Shown in pieces: positions 1 through 7,421 of a stretch of DNA of 45,784 bases. The translations under genes and the position numbers were made by a program. Each line of letters starts with the position of its first letter. Within the stretch, counting starts at the first letter, position 1. This DNA comes from Alphaproteobacteria bacterium (GTDB taxonomy: Bacteria > Pseudomonadota > Alphaproteobacteria > Rs-D84), in the NCBI GenBank assembly GCA_017935245.1, contig JAGBHZ010000008.1:1-45784 (forward strand), read 5' to 3'. The notes under the pieces are model-generated. The model was not told where the DNA came from. It ran no database searches and worked only from the letters and a program-made list of their open reading frames with translations.

Positions 1-203
1 TTAGTTATTGATCCATGCACCAACGCATCTTGGATATCAGACGGCGAAATTGGCAATTTTACAACATCGCCCAGATATCGCACAAATTCCCCCGCAATCA
101 TCATCAGCGATTGCCGCACCAATGGATTTATTTTTGTACGACTGTCCCACACATGCGGTGCCAAGCTATTGTGATATTTAAACCCAAACATCCCCACCCC
201 CAT
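1..203 (-). CDS. Partial nucleotidyltransferase-like protein (N-terminus, runs off window)
   Basis: The first 67 codons are visible and read without a stop to the window edge. Its ATG overlaps the TAA of the upstream Cys-rich gene (TAATG), so it is probably translationally coupled. A second in-frame ATG lies four codons on, just after a G-rich stretch that could be its ribosome binding site. The residues follow the pattern of nucleotidyltransferase-fold proteins: an N-terminal VWD motif, then NPLVRQSLM, IAGEFVRYLG, and at the very end HGSIT, which matches the GS motif that begins the catalytic strand in this superfamily. The DxD metal site would lie outside the window. That it is a gene is fairly sure; the family is inferred from pattern only. 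Confidence 0.6.
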   Translation of the reverse strand, partial: MGVGMFGFKYHNSLAPHVWDSRTKINPLVRQSLMMIAGEFVRYLGDVVKLPISPSDIQDALVHGSIT

Positions 204-763
204 TATGTTGCCGTCGTGGTTGTGGATTCTTCTTCGCCATCATTACAACTCATCTGTCGTTCACCATCCCAATAACAGTTATTTGTAAAAACAAATGTTC
301 CGCTATCGTCTGACTGTTCAACACCTTTTGGGAAATAACATTCGTTAACACCAACCGAACCGGCATCACTGGTAACATTTTCTTTGTCACAATTAGTAAA
401 ATATGCACAAGATTCGCAAAGGCCATTGTTGGTATTGAAATATTCCCCAGCAGCACAAGTTGGAATATAACACGAACCTATTTCAAAATACGCATAATCA
501 TCAATAACACCATTACTGTCATCATCATACGGTTCATTCTTGGCATTACAAAACACGTCATAAACCCCTGTGCCATCTGGACACAAACACTTGACTTCAT
601 CGGAATCCCCCAGCGTTATATCGCTATAGATGCCGACGATTGTGCAGGTATGTGTGTCTAATCTGACTCCACCTTCTGTACAGGTTATTGTTGCGGCGCT
701 GGCCCCAACATATGGAACACATGTCACCAATATAGTTGTCATCCCAAAGTAGGTTTTATTCAT
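203..763 (-). CDS. Secreted small cysteine-rich protein
   Basis: 186 residues. Residues 1-24 form a Sec signal peptide ending in ASA before ATITC. The mature part has more than a dozen cysteines, including a TCAAGEYFN...GLCESC stretch of the same Cys-repeat type as the giant proteins at 7422-30568, and an acidic D/N-rich segment (YDDDSNGVIDD) that could bind calcium. It ends in an EEESTTTTAT tail. An AGGGGA ribosome binding site lies about 9 bases before the ATG. It looks like a small relative of the giant secreted proteins. No enzymatic domain is seen. Function unknown; a role at the cell surface is inference. Confidence 0.8.
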   Translation of the reverse strand: MNKTYFGMTTILVTCVPYVGASAATITCTEGGVRLDTHTCTIVGIYSDITLGDSDEVKCLCPDGTGVYDVFCNAKNEPYDDDSNGVIDDYAYFEIGSCYIPTCAAGEYFNTNNGLCESCAYFTNCDKENVTSDAGSVGVNECYFPKGVEQSDDSGTFVFTNNCYWDGERQMSCNDGEEESTTTTAT

Positions 764-789
764 TTTTACATTCCCCTTTTTTTAATTAA

Positions 790-897
790 AAACGGTGGTT
801 TAGATTCGGCATAAAATCCGATTGACAAAGGGTTTAAATCCGCGCTAAAATAGGGCTATGAATTGGGCGAATCTAAACCACCGTTTAGATTCGGCAT
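790..897 (+). promoter_or_regulatory. Divergent intergenic region with promoter and three-armed inverted repeat
   Basis: A sigma-70-like promoter reads toward the Lon-like gene: TTGACA at 822-827, 18 bp, TAAAAT at 846-851. Around it sits a perfect 19-bp inverted repeat (790-808 against 868-886). The motif TTTAGATTCG occurs at 799-808 and again at 884-893, and its complement at 868-877. The 868-877 arm can therefore pair with either flank. Pairing with 884-893 gives a 10-bp stem with a 6-base loop (CCACCG), followed two bases later by an AT-then-eight-T tract, which looks like an intrinsic terminator in the plus-strand leader. Whether it attenuates the operon or ends a short RNA cannot be told from sequence. 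Confidence 0.55.
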
Positions 898-1002
898 TTT
901 TTTTGGCGTGTACGCCACACATATCGTGTGATTGCAGGATTATGGTATGTGTATTTTTATTCACCTTGAAATGTTGATAAAAAGTATTATATTTAGTTCA
1001 CT

Positions 1003-2760
1003 ATGAAAGAATATATTTTACCATTTCGGGATTTTGTGGTGCATCCGGGCCTGACGGTGCCGGTGTACATTGATAACAAAACATCAATTGCATGTATTGA
1101 ATCGGCGGCAAAAATGGGTCAGCGCTTGGTCTTGGTTGCACAGCGTACGTGGAATTATCCTGCATCTGTGCGGGACATTTACAACGTCGGTACAATCGGC
1201 GACATTGTCCAGGTTTTACGCATGCCAGATGGCAGTTTGCACGCCATCGTTCGCACCACAGACGCGGTTAAAATTAGTGATGTCGAGGTTGCAGATGGCA
1301 TCTTTGTCGGGACCGCCGAACCAATTGCCGTCCAAGATGATACCGCACACGAACAAACAATCGCACTGCGCGATAAAATTGCAGAAAATATGCAGTTTTT
1401 GGCCGGTGTGCGTAAAATAAAAATCGAAAAACTGCGCAATATTGTTCAAAATTATCCGTTGCCGGCGTTTATTGACTATGTCGTTCAAACGTTGGAAATC
1501 GACACTGAACCGGCGCTAAAAATATTGGCTGCGACATCATGGCGTGAAAAGTTAATTATCCTGTTGGAACAGGTTAATTTAATTACTGAAACTGCAAAGA
1601 TAGAAGAATCTATTAACAAGCGTATTCACCAACAGATGGAAAAAGGTCGCCGCGAAGCAATTTTACAGGAAAAAATGCGCGCAATTCAGCGGGAAATGGG
1701 TGAAGACGATTTGGAAATGGATGCAGAAAACATTAAAAAGAAAATCGAAAAAGCACACCTGCCACGCGAAGCAAAAGAAAAAGCATTGTCCGAGTGGAAA
1801 CGTATGAAATCATTATCGCCAATGTCAAACGAAGGCGGTTTATTAAAAACATATCTGGATGAATTGCTGGCAATGCCGTGGAACAAATCTGATAAATCAC
1901 ACATTGATTTGGGTGTGGCGCGTGATGTTCTGGATTCTGAACATTCGGGTATGCGCGGGGTCAAAGAACGCATTTTGGAACACATTGCGGTGATGAAAAA
2001 GACTAAATCCAACCAAGGGTCGATTTTATGCTTTGTCGGCGCACCGGGCGTGGGCAAAACATCACTGGGTAAATCAATCGCAACCGCATTGGGGCGTAAA
2101 TATCAGCGCATATCTCTGGGCGGGGTGTCGGACGAGGCGCATTTCCGTGGCCATCGCAAAACCTATATCGGAGCCCAGACGGGACGCAATATGGATGCGT
2201 TAAAACGATGCAAATCAAACAACCCGGTTATCGTTCTGGACGAAATCGATAAAATGGGGCGTGATTGGCGTGGCGACCCAGAATCTGCGTTATTGGAAAT
2301 ACTGGACCCAGAACAAAACAAGGCTTTTCGCGACCATTATTTAGAAGTGGACTTTGATTTATCAAACGTCTTGTTCATTGCAACCGCAAACAGTCTGAAC
2401 ATGTCAAACGCGTTAAAAGATCGTATGGAAATAATTGAAATCCCAGGTTATTCAATCGAAGACAAGGTGCAAATTGCACGCGAACATTTAATCAAACGCG
2501 CAGCAAATGACACCGGATGGGAAATGGAAAACATTGTTATATCAGATGATGCAATCCGTCATATTATTCAAAACTATACATCCGAACAGGGCGTGCGCCA
2601 ATTGCAACGCGAATTAACCGCAATTCTGCGTCGTGCATTATTGGAAAATAATGCCGAAGATGTGCGCACTGAATTTACGTGCGATAAGATTGATGAGTTG
2701 TTGTCTGTACGTCAGACGGCTGGATTTTCAAAGAAAATTGGATTTGGGGTACGCATATGA
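1003..2760 (+). CDS. Lon-like AAA+ ATPase without the protease domain
   Basis: 585 residues. It aligns in layout with bacterial Lon: an N-terminal substrate-binding domain (about 1-190), a central helical region (about 190-300) and an AAA+ module. Visible motifs are Walker A GAPGVGKTS (346-354), the pore-loop region GRKYQR, Walker B VIVLDEIDKM (409-418, D413/E414), sensor 1 ATAN (460-463) and sensor 2 GVRQLQRE (about 530). Ordinary Lon runs to about 780-820 residues with a C-terminal Ser-Lys protease. Here the gene stops just after the AAA+ lid, and its TGA overlaps the next ATG, so the end looks native and not like a frameshift. No protease remnant is seen in the next genes. It may act as an ATP-driven unfoldase or chaperone, or feed a separate protease; that is inference. 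The name lon would mislead. Confidence 0.85.
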   Translation: MKEYILPFRDFVVHPGLTVPVYIDNKTSIACIESAAKMGQRLVLVAQRTWNYPASVRDIYNVGTIGDIVQVLRMPDGSLHAIVRTTDAVKISDVEVADGIFVGTAEPIAVQDDTAHEQTIALRDKIAENMQFLAGVRKIKIEKLRNIVQNYPLPAFIDYVVQTLEIDTEPALKILAATSWREKLIILLEQVNLITETAKIEESINKRIHQQMEKGRREAILQEKMRAIQREMGEDDLEMDAENIKKKIEKAHLPREAKEKALSEWKRMKSLSPMSNEGGLLKTYLDELLAMPWNKSDKSHIDLGVARDVLDSEHSGMRGVKERILEHIAVMKKTKSNQGSILCFVGAPGVGKTSLGKSIATALGRKYQRISLGGVSDEAHFRGHRKTYIGAQTGRNMDALKRCKSNNPVIVLDEIDKMGRDWRGDPESALLEILDPEQNKAFRDHYLEVDFDLSNVLFIATANSLNMSNALKDRMEIIEIPGYSIEDKVQIAREHLIKRAANDTGWEMENIVISDDAIRHIIQNYTSEQGVRQLQRELTAILRRALLENNAEDVRTEFTCDKIDELLSVRQTAGFSKKIGFGVRI

Positions 2761-3119
2761 AAAAAGATATAGTAATACTTAACGGCAAACCAATTGAAGC
2801 CGTCGTGTTTGGCGACGGGCAAGAACAGATTGATTTCTTTAATTCTGTGTCGGAATATGCCAACACCAACAAATGGCATTTTTTTACCCGCATACAGAAC
2901 TCGCAACATCCAGGTATGCTAGAAACCGTTGTTATAGCACGCAGCAAAAAGTATACAATACGTGTTATAGAAACCAAAATGCCTAAGGCGTATCCGCCCT
3001 TTAAACAGTATCAATCGTATGTCTTTGATAACGAAACATCTAAAAGTAAAATAGATTACGGAACGATTTCACACTGTTTTTGGGATTTGTTGCACGAATT
3101 AAAGGACAAACAAAAATGA
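2757..3119 (+). CDS. Uncharacterised small protein
   Basis: 120 residues, predicted soluble, with no signal peptide or membrane segment. The start ATG overlaps the stop of the Lon-like gene (ATGA) and its own stop overlaps the start of tsaB in the same way, so it is translationally coupled on both sides. It is rich in aromatic and basic residues, with a C-terminal FWDLLHEL helix. I do not recognise the family. The coupling suggests its level is tied to the truncated Lon and the t6A-modification gene, but no function can be read from the sequence. Confidence 0.75.
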   Translation: MKKDIVILNGKPIEAVVFGDGQEQIDFFNSVSEYANTNKWHFFTRIQNSQHPGMLETVVIARSKKYTIRVIETKMPKAYPPFKQYQSYVFDNETSKSKIDYGTISHCFWDLLHELKDKQK

Positions 3120-3658
3120 TTTTAATTATCAACACATCGGGCGGAAATCTGGAATTTGTATTAGATGATAAATACAAATCGGTTGCGGTTGAAAAACAAT
3201 CCGTTGCGTTGCCAACCGAATGCGAAAAGTTTATATCCGAATGTGGCGCGAAATGGTCGGACATATCCGCCATTGGTATTGTTATTGGTCCGGGCAGTTT
3301 TACAGGAATCCGCTTAGGCATTGCATACGCCAAGGGATTGGCCATGGGATTAAAAATCCCAGTTGTGGGGTTAAGTTTATTTGACCTGTATCTGGCGGCG
3401 ACGCCGGATGCCTTTGTTGCCATTGATTCGGGTCGTGGTGATTTCTTTGTCGCCGCACCAGGTTTGGCCCCATGCACAATGGAAATCGAAGAATTAGAGA
3501 CAAAACAAATGGCGTGGCCCCGAACGGTCGGGCATAAGCCGTTTGATTTGCGGTTGGGGGTAAATATTGTAAAAGACAAAATATCATCTGGGGAAAATGC
3601 GCCGGTGGTACCAATGTATCTGCGCCCCAGTTATGCCGAACAATCAAAAGGTAAATAA
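3116..3658 (+). CDS. tsaB: tRNA threonylcarbamoyladenosine (t6A) biosynthesis protein TsaB
   Basis: 180 residues. TsaB is the non-catalytic ASKHA-fold partner of TsaD; with TsaE they transfer threonylcarbamoyl to A37 of ANN-decoding tRNAs in the cytoplasm. The hallmark GPGSFTGIRLG lies at about residues 60-70, and the N-terminus MILIINTSG is the usual phosphate-1-like strand. The protein is shorter than E. coli TsaB (about 230), mainly in the C-terminal half, which is common in alphaproteobacteria. The start is set by the ATGA overlap with the upstream gene; a longer in-frame extension to 3080 would lie inside that gene. Its co-location with rimI downstream is typical. Confidence 0.9.
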   Translation: MILIINTSGGNLEFVLDDKYKSVAVEKQSVALPTECEKFISECGAKWSDISAIGIVIGPGSFTGIRLGIAYAKGLAMGLKIPVVGLSLFDLYLAATPDAFVAIDSGRGDFFVAAPGLAPCTMEIEELETKQMAWPRTVGHKPFDLRLGVNIVKDKISSGENAPVVPMYLRPSYAEQSKGK

Positions 3659-3659
3659 T

Positions 3660-4031
3660 ATGACAAAAGAATTTTATAACAAACACAAAGAGATAATTGA
3701 AACAGCAATAAAACGTAATCCTGTAACATACAATATGACAACCAGCAAAAATGGAAAGTCGTCAGTACATTGCTATGACATACAAACCAAACAAGTTTCT
3801 GTTTTGGTCTATGCTATAAAAAACAATGCAACGCGTACAGTATCCAAGTATATTGCAAAAATTGAAATTGCATATGACACCAAGCGAAAAAAGCAGTTTT
3901 TAATCGCAAAAGACACGACAACCTTTGCGGATAGTTTATACCATAAATTATCTGCAAAGCACGAAGCACAAATTACAAGAACACAATTAAAGCAAAACTT
4001 TAATAATCGCGCTTTTGTTCGCAAACGCTAG
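3660..4031 (+). CDS. Uncharacterised small basic protein
   Basis: 123 residues beginning MTKEFYNKHK, one base after the tsaB stop. It is basic (many Lys/Arg, C-terminus NNRAFVRKR), soluble, and has no signal peptide. The C-terminal half has a helix of the type FADSLYHKLSAKHEA, which resembles in pattern TAFAYKMYGLMRDKY in the next gene; the two could be distant paralogues. Family not recognised. Its place inside the tsaB-rimI operon is the only functional hint. Confidence 0.7.
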   Translation: MTKEFYNKHKEIIETAIKRNPVTYNMTTSKNGKSSVHCYDIQTKQVSVLVYAIKNNATRTVSKYIAKIEIAYDTKRKKQFLIAKDTTTFADSLYHKLSAKHEAQITRTQLKQNFNNRAFVRKR

Positions 4032-4051
4032 TATTACAAGAGGGATAGTGT

Positions 4052-4426
4052 ATGGCTAATTTCTTGCAAAGAATTTTTCGCCCAGAATATCAATGGCGCC
4101 TGTTGGATATGGTAAATAAATACGATATCAAAGAAGAATTTAATAATTTTAATACAGACCATATCACACCATGTGGACATCCTGTATTTGGCAAAGGATC
4201 AACCAGAAAATATTTTATAACCGCCGATGACACGTATGTTATTGCAACACGCGAATATGATTCTGCGTTTGCAAAGCCAATATCGGTCAGTTTGTATGTA
4301 AAACGTGAACGCAAAGATGGCGACAAGCGCGCATCCGAACACCGCGAAAAAGACACCGCCTTTGCGTATAAAATGTACGGTCTTATGAGGGATAAATACA
4401 TTGCAGAACGTGAATTTACTTGGTAA
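4052..4426 (+). CDS. Uncharacterised small protein
   Basis: 124 residues, preceded by a good GAGGGAT ribosome binding site. It is soluble and charged, with no signal peptide. The middle has two beta-like stretches (YFITADDTYVIATREYD and ISVSLYVKRERK) followed by a terminal helix, a layout shared with the preceding gene. Its 3' end overlaps the start region of rimI. Family not recognised. Confidence 0.7.
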   Translation: MANFLQRIFRPEYQWRLLDMVNKYDIKEEFNNFNTDHITPCGHPVFGKGSTRKYFITADDTYVIATREYDSAFAKPISVSLYVKRERKDGDKRASEHREKDTAFAYKMYGLMRDKYIAEREFTW

Positions 4427-4802
4427 CTTGGCCGAATTACATGCCAAATGTTTTCCGCACAAGCCGTGGGGCGCGGCGGACTTTGCCGATTTGCAAAAAT
4501 CAGGCTGTGAAATTATCGCCAGTCAAAATGGTTTTATTGTTTATCGGGCCGTTGCCGACGAAGCAGAAATAATCACAATTGGGGTTGCACCGGATGCACG
4601 TCGCACGGGCATTGCGGCCGCCATGCTGGGGATTATCGAAGGCGACTTGAAAAAACGCGATGTAAAACATATATTCTTAGAGGTGGCGGCGGATAACGCC
4701 CCGGCACGCGCGTTGTATCAGAACAACGGATATGTCGAAATTGGCGTGCGGCCGGGATACTATGACGGCATCGACGCCATAATGATGAGGAAGGATATAT
4801 GA
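4401..4802 (+). CDS. rimI: GNAT N-acetyltransferase, probable ribosomal protein S18 alanine acetyltransferase
   Basis: 133 residues counted from a TTG at 4401; a GTG at 4410 is an equally possible start, and neither has a clear ribosome binding site because the gene begins inside the upstream one. The GNAT fold is clear: motif A around ITIGVAPDARRTGIAAAML (acetyl-CoA binding, RRTGIA as the Q/RxxGxG/A loop), then IFLEVAADNAPARALYQNNGY (motif B, with the ALYxNxGY signature) and an MMRKDI end. RimI acetylates the N-terminus of S18, and it commonly sits beside tsaB as here. Other GNAT substrates cannot be excluded. Confidence 0.85.
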   Translation: MQNVNLLGNLAELHAKCFPHKPWGAADFADLQKSGCEIIASQNGFIVYRAVADEAEIITIGVAPDARRTGIAAAMLGIIEGDLKKRDVKHIFLEVAADNAPARALYQNNGYVEIGVRPGYYDGIDAIMMRKDI

Positions 4803-5863
4803 ATCAACCATTTCAGCGCAGCAGCGCACAGATTATAAAAGTTGTTCCAAAATCCGTTAGCGATAACGAAATTATTCGTAACCCATCGCAAATACCGATT
4901 GGAAAGCCTGCGATATTCGTACTGGGGGGCGAAGAGACAATAGATGAATACAAGGCGCGTTTCTATGGCCGGTATATTCGCGAAATTTTAAAGCAAAATA
5001 ATATTAGTGGCGTTGATTTATATTCGGCGTTCTATTCGTTTGGTTCGCGCGTTCCATCGCACGACCGTGCCGAATTATTTCGCGCCGGGGGGCGTTTTAT
5101 CCAAGAATTTGACGCGGACAACGAAAAGCGTGCGCATCAGATTGCAATGGTTGATAAATTTGAACCCAAACCAATATTCGTACAAATTCTGTTTGAAAAA
5201 ATATTTAAACCGCGCATTGTAAATCAATATGGACGCCGGTATGACATCAATACCGCAATTGGATATGCGCGAAACGCAATATTCTTTACCCATTGCCAGG
5301 GTGCTTCAACATTACTAATGATTCAGAACATGTTGCAGGTGGCCATGCGTGATGCCGGGTACAGCGCAAACGAAATTGATTTGTTCTTGAAGAACATTGT
5401 TGCCATTAATCATGAGCCGTTGGGCCCAATTGAGCAATTAAAAATGACGTCTGTCTCATTTATGTCGGCCCATGATGCCGTTTTGCGAAACAATGGTATG
5501 ATTGGTAACGACATAATTGATAACATTGATATGACAAAACCTATGTTTTTTGAATCAAACCATACAGTTATTGTTCCAAACGTACGCGACGAAGCAATCG
5601 ATGCCGAAACAGACGAACATTCAACATTTGATTTAGGTAAAAAAAGCACGTATAAACTAAGTAATTGGGGGAAAATCATGTTTGCGGCCGAACGAAATGC
5701 GATTGTTAAATCTGTATCGGCGGCAATTATGCGCAAACCAATTCCGACAAATTTAATCACCGGACGCGGGGTTAAGTTTTCCGAGATGACGCAAAACGCA
5801 CGCGATTTTATGCGTGCGGCGTATCAGAGCCCACAAATTCAAGTACGCGATTATCAAAAATAA
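4799..5863 (+). CDS. Uncharacterised protein with possible hydrolase-like HCQGAS motif
   Basis: 354 residues, last gene of the operon. The ATG overlaps the rimI stop (ATGA) and has a strong GAGGAAGG ribosome binding site. No signal peptide or membrane segment. A beta strand followed by THCQGASTLLM (residues 164-174) resembles the nucleophile elbow of alpha/beta hydrolases, with Cys in place of Ser, and a conserved-looking NHEPLGP lies at about 203-209; this is weak pattern evidence. The last 56 bases overlap the 3' end of the opposing PIF1-like gene. Family not recognised. Confidence 0.75.
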   Translation: MNQPFQRSSAQIIKVVPKSVSDNEIIRNPSQIPIGKPAIFVLGGEETIDEYKARFYGRYIREILKQNNISGVDLYSAFYSFGSRVPSHDRAELFRAGGRFIQEFDADNEKRAHQIAMVDKFEPKPIFVQILFEKIFKPRIVNQYGRRYDINTAIGYARNAIFFTHCQGASTLLMIQNMLQVAMRDAGYSANEIDLFLKNIVAINHEPLGPIEQLKMTSVSFMSAHDAVLRNNGMIGNDIIDNIDMTKPMFFESNHTVIVPNVRDEAIDAETDEHSTFDLGKKSTYKLSNWGKIMFAAERNAIVKSVSAAIMRKPIPTNLITGRGVKFSEMTQNARDFMRAAYQSPQIQVRDYQK

Positions 5864-7091
5864 CATCCCGCGGCCGCAGGGGCGACGCAACATGTATGTC
5901 CGATGCCGCACGTGTGCGTGATAATGCAACATAGGTCTGGCCGTGGGCAAACGCGCCACGCGACATATCAATCACAACCGCGTCCAGTGTTTTTCCCTGG
6001 GCCTTGTGTATGGTCATTGCATACCCCAGGTTTAGCGGAAATTGCTTATACCCCCCTACTTCGTTTTCAACAATTCGGTCGTTTTCATCGCGGCGGTATT
6101 CTATTTTTTCCCACTTTTCAGGCTTAACCGTTACGATTTCGCGGTTATCAGACAATAATTGCACCGTTATATCACGCGCCGTCATTGAACGAACAATTCC
6201 CATTGAACCGTTATGCCATTTGTCGCCATTCTTTACAAAAACGACCAGTGCACCCACCTTTAGCCCCAGGTTTAATGGCGCGGGCACATCACGTTCGGCA
6301 AATGTCCCGCTTAGCACCCCGGTATATGTGATTTCAGGGGCATCAATCTGGGCCAGGCGCGATGAATTTATTCGTTCGGCCGTATCGCGGAACGGTGTTA
6401 TCAGAACCGCATTTGCACGGCGCGCCTCATCATCAATCCGACAACCATTAAAAAATTCCAGTGCCCCAACATCGCGCCCCCGCAACCGTGTCAGGTTTTC
6501 CAACAACGCCCCGTCATTTTGCCGATATACCATATCAAATCCAAACCGGATGAAATCGGCCCGTTTGTACACATTACTGTCAAAGAAATATGCGTTTGGG
6601 TGTTCGTATGCGGCCTGGTAATATCCCATGGCGTCGCGTGTTATAACCGGCGGCAATTGAAACATATCGCCGATGGCAACAACCTGGATTCCGCCAAATG
6701 GGTCATTGTTACGGCGCGCCATACGGGCCAATATATCAATCGCATCCAATAAATCAGGCGCAACCATTGAAATTTCATCGATTATCAAGACATCTGTGGC
6801 ATGTAATATATTGCGTGGTTTTGCCTTTAACTTTAATAATTCGGGCATAATGAAATCACGCGGTTGAATCTGGAACAGCGAATGAATCGTTTGCCCCCCG
6901 ATGTTCAACGCCGACACCGCCGTTGGACACGCACAAACAATGCGTTTTTTCGACGCAGATTTCAGGTAATTAACAAATGTTGATTTACCGGTTCCGGCCT
7001 GGCCCAGGATAAGAATATTAGAATTTGTGCGTTCAATTGCATTAAACGCAGAAATCTGGATATCGTTTAAAATCGGTGCAATCATTGACAT
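5808..7091 (-). CDS. PIF1-like superfamily 1B DNA helicase
   Basis: 427 residues from the ATG at 7091. A TTG at 7109 and an ATG at 7085 are alternative starts, and none has a clear ribosome binding site. Helicase motifs in order: Walker A GQAGTGKST (30-38), Walker B VLIIDEISM (D105/E106), motif III GDMFQLPPV, and the C-terminal UvrD-like domain with YAMTIHKAQGKTLD and VALSRTR. PIF1 enzymes unwind DNA 5'-3' and act on G-quadruplexes and stalled forks; bacterial members of about 430 residues are common in host-associated lineages. It is transcribed toward the tsaB operon, and the 3' ends of the coding regions overlap by 56 bp. Confidence 0.88.
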   Translation of the reverse strand: MSMIAPILNDIQISAFNAIERTNSNILILGQAGTGKSTFVNYLKSASKKRIVCACPTAVSALNIGGQTIHSLFQIQPRDFIMPELLKLKAKPRNILHATDVLIIDEISMVAPDLLDAIDILARMARRNNDPFGGIQVVAIGDMFQLPPVITRDAMGYYQAAYEHPNAYFFDSNVYKRADFIRFGFDMVYRQNDGALLENLTRLRGRDVGALEFFNGCRIDDEARRANAVLITPFRDTAERINSSRLAQIDAPEITYTGVLSGTFAERDVPAPLNLGLKVGALVVFVKNGDKWHNGSMGIVRSMTARDITVQLLSDNREIVTVKPEKWEKIEYRRDENDRIVENEVGGYKQFPLNLGYAMTIHKAQGKTLDAVVIDMSRGAFAHGQTYVALSRTRAASDIHVASPLRPRDVIFDNRVLEFVGSDTPHA

Positions 7092-7138
7092 AAACGCATC
7101 ATTACACAAATTTTCATCAATTATAATAAAAAATTGTC

Positions 7139-7166
7139 TTGCACGAAATTATAAATGATATATAAT
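7139..7166 (+). promoter_or_regulatory. Promoter of the CAU tRNA
   Basis: TTGCAC at 7139-7144, a 16-bp spacer and a perfect TATAAT at 7161-7166, ending 9 bases before the mature tRNA 5' end. Confidence 0.7.
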
Positions 7167-7175
7167 GGGCGCCGT

Positions 7176-7251
7176 GGGTTAGTAGCTCAGTGGTTAGAGC
7201 GGAGCGCTCATAACGCTTTGGTCGTGGGTTCAAGTCCTACCTAACCCACCA
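7176..7251 (+). tRNA. tRNA with CAU anticodon, probably tRNA-Ile2 (lysidine-modified)
   Basis: 76 bases with encoded CCA. The acceptor GGGTTAG pairs with CTAACCC, the D arm is GCTC/GAGC, the anticodon loop is CTCATAA (CAT), and the T arm is GTGGG/CCTAC. The D loop AGTGGTTA and the TTGGTCG and GGTTCAAGTCC segments match tRNA-Ile2 (ileX type) better than elongator tRNA-Met. If so, TilS converts C34 to lysidine and it reads AUA. The Ile-versus-Met call is by similarity from memory. Confidence 0.85.
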
Positions 7252-7257
7252 AGATTA

Positions 7258-7288
7258 AATTCCGTCCGTTTGGGCGGAATTTTTTTTT
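7258..7288 (+). terminator. Intrinsic terminator of the tRNA
   Basis: The stem pairs AATTCCGTCC with GGGCGGAATT around a GTTT loop and runs into a T tract at 7280-7288. Confidence 0.85.
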
Positions 7289-7369
7289 GAAAAAAATATT
7301 ATTTTATAAAAAGTCAAGTGTCAAAAACATGTCAAATTAAAAAATATTATTGATTTTTAATATTTCCCC

Positions 7370-7399
7370 TTGCGCGATATGCCGTATTTTTACTACCAT
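7370..7399 (+). promoter_or_regulatory. Shared-type promoter of giant gene 1
   Basis: TTGCGC at 7370-7375, an 18-bp spacer and TACCAT at 7394-7399. The same arrangement and nearly the same spacer end (TATTTTTAC) precede giant gene 2, and a looser version precedes giant gene 3. An AT-rich segment just upstream (about 7319-7362) is also similar between genes 1 and 3. The transcript would have a leader of about 15-20 bases carrying an AGAGGAAG ribosome binding site. Confidence 0.6.
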
Positions 7400-7421
7400 A
7401 GAAAACAAAAGAGAGGAAGAA

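Noticed and set aside
2700-2800. Frameshift restoring the Lon protease domain
   Set aside because: The next gene starts with an ATGA overlap and encodes an unrelated protein, and no protease motif is seen in the other frames there.
6004-6621. Plus-strand ORF of 205 residues opposite the PIF1-like helicase
   Set aside because: Ser/Arg/Thr-rich shadow of a gene with complete helicase motifs on the other strand.
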